From UBA5314 sp964635975 (GTDB lineage Bacteria; Bacillota; Syntrophomonadia; Syntrophomonadales; Syntrophomonadaceae): DNA of 64,000 nt. The notes under the pieces are model-generated. The model had not been told where the DNA came from, did not search any database, and saw nothing but the letters and a program-made list of their open reading frames with translations. Positions within the stretch are counted from its first letter, which is position 1. Each line of letters begins with the position of its first letter. Both the position numbers and the translations under genes were made by a program. The stretch is taken from positions 186,001-250,000 of the forward strand of contig CAZWPO010000001.1 in assembly GCA_964635975.1 (NCBI GenBank), in the 5' to 3' direction. Shown in pieces: positions 1 through 9,037 of the stretch.

Positions 1-1871
1 AGGGAAGTGCCACAAGCCTTCAATACTGATCTGGGATCATCATAAATATTGTTGTGGCGGCCCAGGAAGCAGGAATCATGATACGTAATCTTGGCACCGA
101 GTGACTTACTGGCTTTCAGCTTGCCCTCTGCCACCAGTTTGGCCAGAATTTCAGTATAATGATACACTTCATAGTTACCGCCCATCTGCGGATATTCGTT
201 CTTCAGAGCATTGTAGCCGTGCGGGCAGACAACAATGATCTTCTTAACGCCGTAATTGTTGAATGATTCAAGGTTCTGGTTAACCAGTGTCTGATACAGA
301 TACTCGTTGCCCAATCTGCGGGCCGAGTCGCCGCAGCAGAACTCTTCTGTACCCAGGTAGCCGAAGCTTATCCCGGCTTTGTTCAGTAAGCGAACCAGAG
401 CTTCCCCGACTCTCTTGTAACGATCGTCGAAAGATACTGCACAACCGGCATAGAGCAGATATTCGAACTCGCCGCCATCTTCTCCCAGCAGGTTGACCAT
501 ATCGCGAACGCCTCTCTCTTCAAGCCATCCGGCGCGGTTGGCCCAGCCAACACCCCAGGGATTGTAGTTACGCTCCATGTTGGTAAACGCCATCTGAGCT
601 TCAGCGGGCATATCACCCTGCCACATAACCAGGTTGCGGCGCATTTCAATGATCTTGGGTATATGCTCGATAAACATCGGACAATGCTCCATACATGCCC
701 GGCAGTTCGTGCAGTCCCAAATAACATCGGTGGTAACCACGTCATAGAGGAGACTGGCTTCCATGGGATTCATTTCCTCGGCGCCTTCAACTGTCATGGC
801 CATCTCTTCAGCATCTTCAGATATCCCATGAGCCTTAGCTTCCAGCAGATAAGGGGCCTTGGCATCCAGGTGTTTTTTCATATTCTGGATTAGTGTAATT
901 TTCGGGTTCAGATGTTTTCCGGTGTTGTAAGCTGGGCAGTTCTCCTGGCAGCGACCGCAGCGGATGCAGGCATCAAGGTCCAGAAGATCTTTCCAACCAA
1001 ACTCTTCGATTTTTTCTACACCAAAAGATGTAGCTTCTTCGATGTTCTCAACCATACGGCATGCCGATGGTTCAAGATCACGGAACGCATAGTTGAACAT
1101 GCTGGCCATAATATGCCATAGCTTGGTAAAGGGCACTATTGCGACAAAGATAAATGCGATGGTCATGTGGAACCACCAGAGTATCCTGTGCCACATCAAT
1201 AGGCCGTCTAAATCTGAACTTATAAACATCTGGGCAAAAATCCACCCAAACGGTGAAGCGTATCTTTCGTAGTTGATAGCTTCCATAGTTGTAGCCAGCT
1301 TAATCTGGGCTGCAATTCTAATACCTTCAATGAAGTATCCGGTCAGAAGAATTACAAAAATTAAAAGAATCACCCATCCATCAGCAGAATTAGTGTCATT
1401 TAGACGATCCGGTTTCTGCAGATACCTGATAAAGGCCAGGAAGATGATTCCGATAAGAGCCAGAAAACCGAGTAAATCAACTACAAAGGAGAATCCGATA
1501 TAAGCTGTTCCTTCAATTGGAGGCCAGTGGATCCAAAAATGTGCTGCATCAACTCCAGCAGCAATGGCCAGTACCAGGAATCCCCAAAACAGGAAGGCAT
1601 GCATCCACCCAGCCAGAGGTTTTCTGATAACCCGAGCCTGAGCAAAAGAGAACAAGATCCAGGACCATATTCTTGCGCCCACCTGGTCGTTACGATGAAT
1701 CTCCCCTTTGGCCAGCATCCATACTTCAACTTTTTTCCAGAATCCATACAGGAAAATAGTTATTGGTATGAACATAAAAAGATAGATCAGCCATTCGTAG
1801 GGAACGTTGGCCCCGACAACGCGCATCGGTACCTCGTAACCACCTTCTAATGGTTCAAAACCGAATATCAT
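1..1871 (-). CDS. Membrane-bound FeS oxidoreductase (heterodisulfide reductase-like), partial at window edge
   Basis: The gene starts at ATG 1871 behind GGAGGG and runs off the left edge, so about 623 codons are seen. The N-terminal ~230 residues hold several hydrophobic segments like a NarI-type cytochrome b domain. Two ferredoxin-type motifs follow (CIRCGRCQENCP near residue 302, CTNCRACMEHCP near residue 385), then CCG-type cysteine motifs (YAGCAVSFDD, EEFCCGDSARR). This order is that of the membrane FeS oxidoreductases encoded with EtfAB in syntrophic fatty-acid oxidisers. The likely role is to take electrons from reduced Etf and pass them to menaquinone. It follows etfBA on the same strand after a hairpin that may attenuate transcription. 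Confidence 0.85.
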   Translation of the reverse strand, partial: MIFGFEPLEGGYEVPMRVVGANVPYEWLIYLFMFIPITIFLYGFWKKVEVWMLAKGEIHRNDQVGARIWSWILFSFAQARVIRKPLAGWMHAFLFWGFLVLAIAAGVDAAHFWIHWPPIEGTAYIGFSFVVDLLGFLALIGIIFLAFIRYLQKPDRLNDTNSADGWVILLIFVILLTGYFIEGIRIAAQIKLATTMEAINYERYASPFGWIFAQMFISSDLDGLLMWHRILWWFHMTIAFIFVAIVPFTKLWHIMASMFNYAFRDLEPSACRMVENIEEATSFGVEKIEEFGWKDLLDLDACIRCGRCQENCPAYNTGKHLNPKITLIQNMKKHLDAKAPYLLEAKAHGISEDAEEMAMTVEGAEEMNPMEASLLYDVVTTDVIWDCTNCRACMEHCPMFIEHIPKIIEMRRNLVMWQGDMPAEAQMAFTNMERNYNPWGVGWANRAGWLEERGVRDMVNLLGEDGGEFEYLLYAGCAVSFDDRYKRVGEALVRLLNKAGISFGYLGTEEFCCGDSARRLGNEYLYQTLVNQNLESFNNYGVKKIIVVCPHGYNALKNEYPQMGGNYEVYHYTEILAKLVAEGKLKASKSLGAKITYHDSCFLGRHNNIYDDPRSVLKACGTS

Positions 1872-1888
1872 TACATAATTCCCTCCTC

Positions 1889-1956
1889 AAACAAAACCGG
1901 AGTAAATGCTGGATATACGATTAATCATATATCCAGCAGTTAATAATCCTCTCCGG
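1889..1956 (-). terminator. Nested hairpin with T-rich tail between etfA and the FeS oxidoreductase
   Basis: Read on the minus strand, CCGGAG (1956-1951) pairs with CTCCGG (1902-1897), which is followed by TTTTGTTTG. Inside lies a perfect 10-bp stem (GCTGGATATA and its complement, 1908-1937). The structure fits an intrinsic terminator or partial attenuator that sets FeS oxidoreductase expression relative to etfBA. The large loop makes full termination uncertain. Confidence 0.5.
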
Positions 1957-1975
1957 AAAAACCCTGTTGCGACTA

Positions 1976-2926
1976 TTACTTAAGTGAAGACATCAGGGTC
2001 GGAATAACCTTAAACAGGTCAGCTACCACGCCAAAGTCAGATATATTGAATATCGGAGCTTCAGTATCGGTATTGATGGCGGCAATATACTTGGAGGAAG
2101 ACATACCAGCCAGATGCTGGATGGCTCCGGAAATACCAGCCGCGATATAGAGGTTGGGGTTGACAACCTTACCAGTCTGGCCTACCTGGAGTTCATGGCC
2201 CAGCCAGCCAGAGTCGATAGCTGCACGGGATCCGCCAACTGCAGCGCCCAGCATGTCAGCCAGATCTTCTACCAGCTTGATGCCTTCGGGGCCTTTGCAG
2301 CCGCGTCCACCGGATACAACCACAGCAGCTTCGTTCAGTTCCGGACGAGCTGACACGGTGGGGATAAAGTCTTTAACAGTCTGGTATACATCGCCAGCGT
2401 TGGCGGCTATTGCCGGTTTTACTACTGCGCCGGCGGCAGCACCTTCGGCTACCTCAAATACGCCAGGACGAATGGTAGCTAAGATGGGGCTGGTGGTAAC
2501 TTCAACCTTGGCCAATGCTTTACCAGCATAAATAGCCCTGGTGAATACGCCTTTGCCTGCACTGATTTCAGCTTTAATAGCATCAGTTGCCAGGCCGGCG
2601 TCGAGTTTCTGAGCCAGTCTGGAAGCGAAATCTCTGCCATTGAAGCTGTGGGCAAACAGAACTGCATTGGGCTTATACTCGTTGATCATGGCAGCCATCT
2701 GGGCAACAAAAGCGCCGGTATTGTAGTTGGCAAACACATCGTCTTCAACCACATAGACTTTTTCTGCTCCAAACTTGGCAAACTGAGGTGCCAGAGCCTC
2801 TACGCCCTTGCCAAATACTACTGCGCTAACCTCGTCGCCATATTTCTTTGCTTCTGAAAGCATTTCATAAGTGACTTTACGAACATTTGCATCTCTTTGC
2901 TCTACGAAAATCCATGTCCCTGCCAT
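1976..2926 (-). CDS. etfA: Electron transfer flavoprotein alpha subunit
   Basis: This encodes EtfA (316 aa), the FAD-binding subunit that accepts electrons from acyl-CoA dehydrogenases. The C-terminal half has the conserved FAD domain, including GSRAAIDSGWLGHELQVGQT and a following NPNLYIAAGISGAIQH segment. ATG 2926 is chosen because AAGGAGGG lies 6 nt upstream; an in-frame TTG three bases earlier is too close to the ribosome binding site. It is 33 bp downstream of etfB and upstream of the FeS oxidoreductase, so the three form one electron-transfer unit. In a butyrate oxidiser this unit would link butyryl-CoA oxidation to menaquinone. Confidence 0.95.
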   Translation of the reverse strand: MAGTWIFVEQRDANVRKVTYEMLSEAKKYGDEVSAVVFGKGVEALAPQFAKFGAEKVYVVEDDVFANYNTGAFVAQMAAMINEYKPNAVLFAHSFNGRDFASRLAQKLDAGLATDAIKAEISAGKGVFTRAIYAGKALAKVEVTTSPILATIRPGVFEVAEGAAAGAVVKPAIAANAGDVYQTVKDFIPTVSARPELNEAAVVVSGGRGCKGPEGIKLVEDLADMLGAAVGGSRAAIDSGWLGHELQVGQTGKVVNPNLYIAAGISGAIQHLAGMSSSKYIAAINTDTEAPIFNISDFGVVADLFKVIPTLMSSLK

Positions 2927-2959
2927 CAATTACCCTCCTTATCAATCAATTTCAAGTTG

Positions 2960-3712
2960 CTATTTTACTTCAACTTTAACAGTGTTCTTCATCCAGTCAG
3001 CCAGCTTGGCAGCGCATACTTCGGGCTCGTCTTCGAGCTTGATGCCGGCCTGCTTTGCGGGTGGTAAAGCAAACTCAACTATAGTGGTCTTGTTGTCAGC
3101 AGCAGCTGCAGCAACAGTGGCTACCGGTTTCTTCTTGGCCTGCATGATGCCCTTCATAGACGGATAACGGGGCTCATTCCAGCTGACCTGGCTGGAAATA
3201 ACAGCAGGAACAGCTACTTCAGTTACCTGGGTTCCGCCATCAGCTTCACTGGTGCAGGTTGCTTTTCCGCCAGCGATCTCAACAGCTGTGATAACGTTTA
3301 CATGCGGCAAACCAAGAATCTCTGCAATACGGGTGGGGACCTGGGAGGATCCATCATCGGCAGCAACATGGCCTGCAAGAACTATGTCAGGGTTTTCTGC
3401 TTTAATTGCAGTTGCTAATGCAACTGCCCTGGCATACTCATCAGCGCTGGAATCCTGAGTAACCAGAATGCCCCGGTCGGCGCCCATGGCCAGAGCAGTA
3501 CGGATTGCGTCCATAGCTTTGTCAGAACCGGCTGAAACAACGACTACCTCAGTAGCCACGCCTTTTTCTTTCAGCTGAATGGCTCCCTCTACAGCTACCT
3601 CGTCATACGGATTAATGATCAAGTTAATCCCTGCATCCGCGATCTTGCCGTCTTTTAACTCAATTTTTGCCTCGGTGTCAAATGTCTGCTTAACACACAC
3701 TACAACCTTCAA
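2960..3712 (-). CDS. etfB: Electron transfer flavoprotein beta subunit
   Basis: This encodes EtfB, the partner of EtfA, which binds AMP or a second FAD in bifurcating forms. The N-terminus (KVVVCVKQTFDTEAK), the AVALATAIKAENPDIVLAGHVAADDGSSQVP segment in two halves, and the C-terminal anchoring region are typical. The start is ambiguous. An ATG at 3718 lies only 1 nt from the GGAGG core, whereas TTG at 3712 is 7 nt from it and gives the usual MKVVVCVKQ start. TTG 3712 is therefore preferred (250 aa). It is the first gene of etfB-etfA-FeS oxidoreductase. Confidence 0.92.
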   Translation of the reverse strand: MKVVVCVKQTFDTEAKIELKDGKIADAGINLIINPYDEVAVEGAIQLKEKGVATEVVVVSAGSDKAMDAIRTALAMGADRGILVTQDSSADEYARAVALATAIKAENPDIVLAGHVAADDGSSQVPTRIAEILGLPHVNVITAVEIAGGKATCTSEADGGTQVTEVAVPAVISSQVSWNEPRYPSMKGIMQAKKKPVATVAAAAADNKTTIVEFALPPAKQAGIKLEDEPEVCAAKLADWMKNTVKVEVK

Positions 3713-3937
3713 GTTCATTCCTCCTTTTCAACTAGCTGAATTTGGGAAATAATTATGTTACTCGTGGTAACTATAGTTGTTAATAACCACCCCCATGAAA
3801 GATTGTATATGCTTTGCCTACGGCAATTTTACCGTCATATTGAAAAACAATGCGGATCATTTGTCAAAAAATGCACATCACTAAATATGGTTCGATATCA
3901 AAGTAAGATTTCCTGCTTTTTTAGCATCCTAAAACAA

Positions 3938-4735
3938 TTAGTTTTTCATCCCTATATCCTTTTGGTAAAAAAAAGTGGCAATTGTTTTCAGGCCCAGTTC
4001 GCGGGCCTGGAATATTTGTTCAGTGCTGCCTATAAACAGCACTCCCCCCGGTTTTAATGCACTTGCAAACTTCTTATAGAGAGCCTGCTTGGTTTCTTCC
4101 GTAAAGTAAATAACCACATTGCGGCAAAGAATCAGATCCTGGTCTGGACTAAAGCGATCCCGAAGCAGATCATGACGCTCGAAGCGAACCATCCTGCGAA
4201 TCTCTTCATTGACACGAAATTGATCGTTCTCGTACTTTACATGCTTATCTCGCCATATCGCGGGAATCCCTTCTACCGCTTTACCGTTATAGATTCCCTG
4301 CCGCCCCTTCTCAAGGACATCCTGATCTATATCGGTCGCCAGAATTCGGTCATGAAGGCGTATCCCCAATTCCCTGCACATTATAGCCAGTGAATATGCT
4401 TCCTCCCCGGTCGAACAACCGGCACTCCAAATTTTAAAAGTATTCCGATCGGAAGGCATATTGGGCAAAATTTCCTTTTGCAAGACCTCCCACTGCTGGT
4501 AGTTGCGAAAGAACTCTGATACATTTATGGTCAGGTGATCGATGAAGCGGCGGTATATATCCCGGTCATTTGCCAGCAATTCCAAAAAATTGCCATATGC
4601 TGGTGAGTTTACCGAGCGCATAAAACTATTAATTCTTCTTTCCATCTGCGGTCGCTTATATGCAACGAGGTCAAGCCCGCTTAACGTATGAAATTTTTTC
4701 ACAAATGATTCCCACTGATTGGTTGAGTTAACCAA
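3938..4735 (-). CDS. cheR: CheR-type protein-glutamate O-methyltransferase
   Basis: The 265-aa protein is a SAM-dependent methyltransferase that would methylate chemoreceptor glutamates. It has the N-terminal CheR helical domain (residues ~10-75), the SAM-binding motif GCSTGEE (106-112) and the CRNVVIYF motif near 195. The start is TTG 4735, 9 nt after a GGGGG run that directly follows the hemL stop, so it is probably co-transcribed with the heme genes. No other chemotaxis gene is in the window, so its methyl-acceptor partner lies elsewhere. Confidence 0.9.
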   Translation of the reverse strand: MVNSTNQWESFVKKFHTLSGLDLVAYKRPQMERRINSFMRSVNSPAYGNFLELLANDRDIYRRFIDHLTINVSEFFRNYQQWEVLQKEILPNMPSDRNTFKIWSAGCSTGEEAYSLAIMCRELGIRLHDRILATDIDQDVLEKGRQGIYNGKAVEGIPAIWRDKHVKYENDQFRVNEEIRRMVRFERHDLLRDRFSPDQDLILCRNVVIYFTEETKQALYKKFASALKPGGVLFIGSTEQIFQARELGLKTIATFFYQKDIGMKN

Positions 4736-4749
4736 CGCGTCTTACCCCC

Positions 4750-6036
4750 TTAGCTTAGGCTGGCAAGGGCTGTATCGACTGCTTTAACTGTGTTTTCAAT
4801 GTCATCTATTTCATGTGCGCACGATATGAAGCTTACTTCAAATTGGGACGGCGGCAGATATACTCCCGCTTCCAGCAGGGCACCAAAGAACTTCGCATAG
4901 GTTTCAGTATTACAAGTAGTTACATCGGCATAGGAGTTTACTTCCTTTTCTGTGAAGAAAATTGAAAACATGGATCCCAGGCGATTTAAGGTGAAAAACA
5001 GGCCCCTGTCTTCCATTACTGTCTTTATTTTGCTGGTCAACAAATGGCCCAATACTTCCAGGCGGTCATACCAATCTTCATCTTTCAGCATGTTAAGGGT
5101 AGCCAGTCCTGCAGCCAGAGCTAAAGGATTGCCGGATAGGGTACCAGCCTGATATACGTCTCCTTCAGGTGCGACCCGCTCCATTATCTCCCGGCGGCCG
5201 CCATAGGCGCCGACTGGCATACCTCCCCCAATTATCTTGCCTAGCGTGGTTAAGTCCGGTTCTATGCCCAAAATGTTTTGGAAGCCCCCAAAACATAAGC
5301 GGAATCCGGTTATGACTTCATCAAAAATAAGCAGGCTTCCGTAAGATGCAGTAATTTCCCTTAAGCCCTGCAAAAATTCTTTATCGGGCAGTATGAGGCC
5401 CATATTCCCGGCAACTGGTTCAACTATTAATGCGGCTATATCTTGACCATATTGCTCAAATATACGGTTAACTGAATCGAGATTATTGTACTCTGCTACC
5501 AGGGTCAACTCGGCAAGAGCCGGCGGAACTCCCGGACTGCTTGGGACTCCGGCCGTCAGCAGACCTGATCCTGCCTTAATTAGAAAGCTGTCCCCGTGGC
5601 CATGATAGCAACCTTCAAATTTTACTATTCGGGAGCGCCCAGTATAAGCCCTGGCTAAACGAACGGCACTCATGGTCGCCTCGGTGCCTGAATTAACCAG
5701 ACGGACCTTGTCTATCGAAGGAAAAGCGCCGCAAATCAGGCTGGCCATTTCCAACTCTGCAGGGCAAGGCGCCCCGTAACTGGTGCCCCGCCCGGCCGCT
5801 TCCTTAATGGCTTCAACGATTTCCGGATGGCTGTGGCCCATGATAAGCGGGCCCCATGATCCGATGTAATCAATATATTCATTGTCATCAACATCTATGA
5901 CCCTGCAGCCGTGAGCTTCCTTAATGAACAGAGGATTCATGCCCACGGCTTTAAAAGCGCGCACCGGACTGTTTACTCCTCCGGGGATCAGCGCTTTTGT
6001 CGCTTTATATAGATCAACAGACTTATCATTTTTCAA
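4750..6036 (-). CDS. hemL: Glutamate-1-semialdehyde 2,1-aminomutase
   Basis: HemL makes 5-aminolevulinate from glutamate-1-semialdehyde, the second step of the C5 tetrapyrrole route after HemA. Its 428 aa match the family length. The PLP lysine is K267 in TTLGKIIGGGMPVGAYGG, and the class III aminotransferase motif IFDEVITGFR precedes it. The start is TTG 6036, 8 nt after GGGGG. It is the last heme gene of the cluster, 36 bp after ahbB and just ahead of cheR. Confidence 0.97.
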   Translation of the reverse strand: MKNDKSVDLYKATKALIPGGVNSPVRAFKAVGMNPLFIKEAHGCRVIDVDDNEYIDYIGSWGPLIMGHSHPEIVEAIKEAAGRGTSYGAPCPAELEMASLICGAFPSIDKVRLVNSGTEATMSAVRLARAYTGRSRIVKFEGCYHGHGDSFLIKAGSGLLTAGVPSSPGVPPALAELTLVAEYNNLDSVNRIFEQYGQDIAALIVEPVAGNMGLILPDKEFLQGLREITASYGSLLIFDEVITGFRLCFGGFQNILGIEPDLTTLGKIIGGGMPVGAYGGRREIMERVAPEGDVYQAGTLSGNPLALAAGLATLNMLKDEDWYDRLEVLGHLLTSKIKTVMEDRGLFFTLNRLGSMFSIFFTEKEVNSYADVTTCNTETYAKFFGALLEAGVYLPPSQFEVSFISCAHEIDDIENTVKAVDTALASLS

Positions 6037-6072
6037 GCATTTTTCCCCCTATCATGTGCCGGGTGTGATACT

Positions 6073-6546
6073 CTACGGCTGAATATATTCCATGCTGACT
6101 TTCTTAAATTCCTTAATGCTTTTTATCACCCGGTAGTCATCCAACCCGCTCTTATCAAGCAGGTCCCGAAGCAGTGGAAGCAGCTCGCCTTCTCCTCTGA
6201 GGTGGATCATAGCAAACAGGTTATAATCAAAATCTTCCGGGACTTCTCGCAGGTAACAGTGGGTAACCTGCGGGCAGGCCGCCAGTACCTGTCCAGCTTG
6301 ATCTGCCTTATCTTCCGAAACCTTAAACACTACCATGGCATTAAACAAATATCCACTTTTCCGGTGGCGGAGCACCGCTCCCAGACGCCTAATTTTACCG
6401 CTTTCCTTCATATCCTGGATGCGGCTTAAGAGTTGCTCCTGGCTTAGCTTTAAGCTCTCGGCCAGAGCTCTATATGGCTCCGGGTCAACAAGTATATCAC
6501 CTTGAAGCATCATAATGATGCCCTTATCTACATCATCATAGTACAT
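6073..6546 (-). CDS. ahbB: Siroheme decarboxylase subunit AhbB
   Basis: AhbB pairs with AhbA to decarboxylate siroheme to 12,18-didecarboxysiroheme in the siroheme-dependent heme pathway. The protein has an Lrp/AsnC-like winged helix followed by a ferredoxin-like domain. It carries the family segment IRRLGAVLRHRKSGY and the TH-CYLRE stretch around the siroheme site. Two starts are possible, ATG 6546 or GTG 6555; both overlap the end of ahbA, implying translational coupling. ATG is chosen for its family-like N-terminus (157 aa). It shares the fold of its upstream neighbour AhbA. Confidence 0.88.
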   Translation of the reverse strand: MYYDDVDKGIIMMLQGDILVDPEPYRALAESLKLSQEQLLSRIQDMKESGKIRRLGAVLRHRKSGYLFNAMVVFKVSEDKADQAGQVLAACPQVTHCYLREVPEDFDYNLFAMIHLRGEGELLPLLRDLLDKSGLDDYRVIKSIKEFKKVSMEYIQP

Positions 6547-7006
6547 CGCCTTCACTCATTTCAAAGGAAACTTTTATCTTATAAAGCTTTTTAGCAGGCA
6601 TGGTTTTTATTTGAGTTCCAGTGTCCGCCTCCAGTTTTCTTAGTATAAGACTGGCCTCTTCACGGCTGGGCACTGTGAGCGTAAACCAGATGTTTAAATA
6701 ATCATCTCTGAGGTAATTATGGGTTACACCCGGTACTTGATTTATGATCCGGGCAACCCTTTCTATCTGTTCATCAGGCACCGAGCAAGCGCACAGAGTC
6801 GAAAAGTATCCCATATGCCTCGAATCGAACACGGCTCCGATGCGCCTGATCAGACCGGCCTTTTTCAATCGGACGATTCGATCGATTATTTCCGGCTCGG
6901 AAACATCCAACTGCTCAGCAATCGTCCTATAAGGCCGGATCGTCAAGGGGAACTGGTCTTGAATCATATTTAACAATTCAACGTCAATTCTATCCAGGCT
7001 ATTCAT
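6536..7006 (-). CDS. ahbA: Siroheme decarboxylase subunit AhbA
   Basis: AhbA is the second subunit of siroheme decarboxylase. It has an N-terminal winged helix (LDRIDVELLNMIQDQFPLT), the motif IRRIGAVFDSRHMGY and the VTHNYLRDDYLNIWFT segment shared with AhbB. The reading frame is open further upstream, but that part is antisense-like reading of the radical SAM gene. ATG 7006 overlaps the end of ahbD by 8 nt and gives the expected 156 aa. It sits in the heme operon between ahbD and ahbB. Confidence 0.9.
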   Translation of the reverse strand: MNSLDRIDVELLNMIQDQFPLTIRPYRTIAEQLDVSEPEIIDRIVRLKKAGLIRRIGAVFDSRHMGYFSTLCACSVPDEQIERVARIINQVPGVTHNYLRDDYLNIWFTLTVPSREEASLILRKLEADTGTQIKTMPAKKLYKIKVSFEMSEGDVL

Positions 7007-8003
7007 TTTTTCTGGCCTCCGCGGGCCGATATAAACACCCGCCATCTTCAGCCATATAATCGCCGCCGCTGTAATAATAAGCCCTGGCTCTGCATCCTCC
7101 GCATTTATCGCGGTATTCACAAATTCCGCATTTCCCCTTGTATTCCAGGGTCCGCAGCTCTTTAAGTATCGGATTATCCCTCCAGATTTCATCAAAAGGC
7201 GTCTCCCGAACATTCCCAAGTGGCATATCCAGGTAAGCACAGGGCTGCACGAATCCACGCGGGCTGATGATACAATAGCTGACTCCGGCCAGGCAGCCCT
7301 TGGAAAAGCGCAAGTCCAGTCCCTTCTTGTCCGCGATACGCATGAACTGAGGAGCACAGGTGGGTTTGATCTCTATTGAGACCCGCTTCTGCTTTTCCAT
7401 CAAGCGGGCCAGGGTTCTCTCATATTCGGCTGCCCGGAGGGCTTCTTCCTCAATATTCGCACCCCGGCCGGTTGGAACCAGGAAGAAAACATGGTAAGCA
7501 CGAGCTCCTATATCTACTGCAAAATCAACAATATCCTCCAGTTCCCCAACATTCCAGTCCATAACCGTGGTGTGTATCTGGAAGGACATACCGACTGCTT
7601 TCAAGTTTTCTATACCCTGCAGTGTGAGCTTCAAAGCGTTTTCCAGTTTGCGAAAACCGTCATTTTTCTGAGCATCAAGACTGTCAATGCTTATTCCTGC
7701 AGCAAGAAAACCGGCCTTTTTCAAACCTTCAGCCATAGCCCGGTCGATAAGAGTGCCGTTAGTACCTAATACCGGCCTCAAGCCCTGCTCTTTAGCATAA
7801 GCTCCAAGTTCAAACAGGTCGGGCCGCATTAGCGGTTCACCACCTGAAAAAATCATCATTTGGAATCCCGCGGCTTTGATTTCCCTAATCAGCTTCTTTC
7901 CCTCTTCGGTATTCAGTTCATCATCCAATCTGCTCCCAGCATCGCGATAGCAGTGTTCACAGAGCATATTGCATTGATTGGTCACATTCCAGGATAAATG
8001 CAT
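6999..8003 (-). CDS. ahbD: Radical SAM heme-biosynthesis protein (NirJ2/AhbD-like)
   Basis: The 334-aa protein has the radical SAM cluster motif CxxxCxxC at residues 11, 15 and 18. Its C-terminal SPASM-like region holds further cysteines (CGICEYRDKCGGCRA and a later C) for an auxiliary [4Fe-4S] cluster. The overall sequence resembles NirJ2 of heliobacteria and clostridia, thought to act as AhbD and convert Fe-coproporphyrin III to heme. AhbC (12,18-didecarboxysiroheme deacetylase) is a close relative and cannot be excluded. AAGGAG lies 6 nt before ATG 8003. It is 33 bp downstream of hemB and overlaps ahbA. Confidence 0.8.
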   Translation of the reverse strand: MHLSWNVTNQCNMLCEHCYRDAGSRLDDELNTEEGKKLIREIKAAGFQMMIFSGGEPLMRPDLFELGAYAKEQGLRPVLGTNGTLIDRAMAEGLKKAGFLAAGISIDSLDAQKNDGFRKLENALKLTLQGIENLKAVGMSFQIHTTVMDWNVGELEDIVDFAVDIGARAYHVFFLVPTGRGANIEEEALRAAEYERTLARLMEKQKRVSIEIKPTCAPQFMRIADKKGLDLRFSKGCLAGVSYCIISPRGFVQPCAYLDMPLGNVRETPFDEIWRDNPILKELRTLEYKGKCGICEYRDKCGGCRARAYYYSGGDYMAEDGGCLYRPAEARKNE

Positions 8004-8036
8004 CGTGATCTCCTTATCAATATTAATCTTTAGGTA

Positions 8037-9014
8037 TCATCCGTTTAAGAGCAGGGCCAGATCCTTAGCAAAATAGGTGATTATGATGTCGGCACCAGCT
8101 CTCTTAATAGAGGTCAGACTTTCCATCATAACCCGTCCCTCGTCCAGCCAGCCGCATGCAGCAGCAGCTTTAATCATTGAATACTCCCCACTAACATTAT
8201 AGGCAGCCAGCGGAATATCAAAGTTGTCCTTAACTGCCCTTATCACATCGAGATAAGGCAGTGCCGGCTTCACCATGACGATATCAGCGCCCTCTTCAAT
8301 GTCCATGTGTACTTCCCGCAATGCTTCGCGTATATTTGCAGGGTCCATCTGGTATTGTTTGCGGTCTCCAAATTGAGGAGCCGAGTCAGCTGCTTCACGG
8401 AAAGGGCCATAAAAGGCTGAAGCGTACTTGGCGGCATAAGACATTATCGGCATATTGATAAAACCGTTTTCATCAAGTGTCTGACGAATATGTGCTACCC
8501 TTCCATCCATCATATCCGATGGAGCAACTATATCGCAGCCAGCCCGGGCATGGGAAAGAGCTTCCCGGGAGAGCAACTCCAGGGTGGCGTCATTGTTGAC
8601 ATAGCCATTTTCTTCAAGCATTCCGCAATGTCCGTGATCGGTGTATTCACACATGCAAACATCTGTGATGACCACCATGTTGGGGGCCTGATCTTTGATG
8701 GCTTTTATTGCGTTTTGAACCACTCCATTGTCATCCCAGGCTGAACTCCCAATCGCGTCTTTGTTCTCCGGCAGTCCAAACAGCAGCACTGCAGGAATTC
8801 CCAGCGATTCAATATCGCGGATCTCATCCGCCAGGCGATCTACCGAGTACTGGCATATGCCTGGCATAGAATTTATGGGTAAAAGTTTGTCCTGACCATA
8901 AATCACAAAAAGAGGATAGATCAAGTCCTTGGTATCCAGACGTGTTTCCCTCACCATGCTCCGCAGTGTCTCACTGCCTCTCAGTCTTCTCATCCGGTTC
9001 AGTGGGAAAGACAT
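8037..9014 (-). CDS. hemB: Porphobilinogen synthase (5-aminolevulinate dehydratase)
   Basis: HemB condenses two 5-aminolevulinate molecules to porphobilinogen. The 325-aa protein has the catalytic lysines in SYAAKYASAFYGPFR (K196) and MVKPALPYLD (K249). The zinc-type triad C120, C122 and C130 in DVCMCEYTDHGHCG points to a zinc-dependent enzyme. GGAGGG precedes ATG 9014. It lies 23 bp after the CobA-HemD fusion gene and 33 bp before ahbD. Confidence 0.97.
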   Translation of the reverse strand: MSFPLNRMRRLRGSETLRSMVRETRLDTKDLIYPLFVIYGQDKLLPINSMPGICQYSVDRLADEIRDIESLGIPAVLLFGLPENKDAIGSSAWDDNGVVQNAIKAIKDQAPNMVVITDVCMCEYTDHGHCGMLEENGYVNNDATLELLSREALSHARAGCDIVAPSDMMDGRVAHIRQTLDENGFINMPIMSYAAKYASAFYGPFREAADSAPQFGDRKQYQMDPANIREALREVHMDIEEGADIVMVKPALPYLDVIRAVKDNFDIPLAAYNVSGEYSMIKAAAACGWLDEGRVMMESLTSIKRAGADIIITYFAKDLALLLNG

Positions 9015-9037
9015 GTTTAGCCCTCCATTCTATTCGA

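Noticed and set aside
7007..7357. N-terminal extension of ahbA in an open frame
   Set aside because: It overlaps the radical SAM gene in another frame and does not match the family; ATG 7006 gives the expected length.
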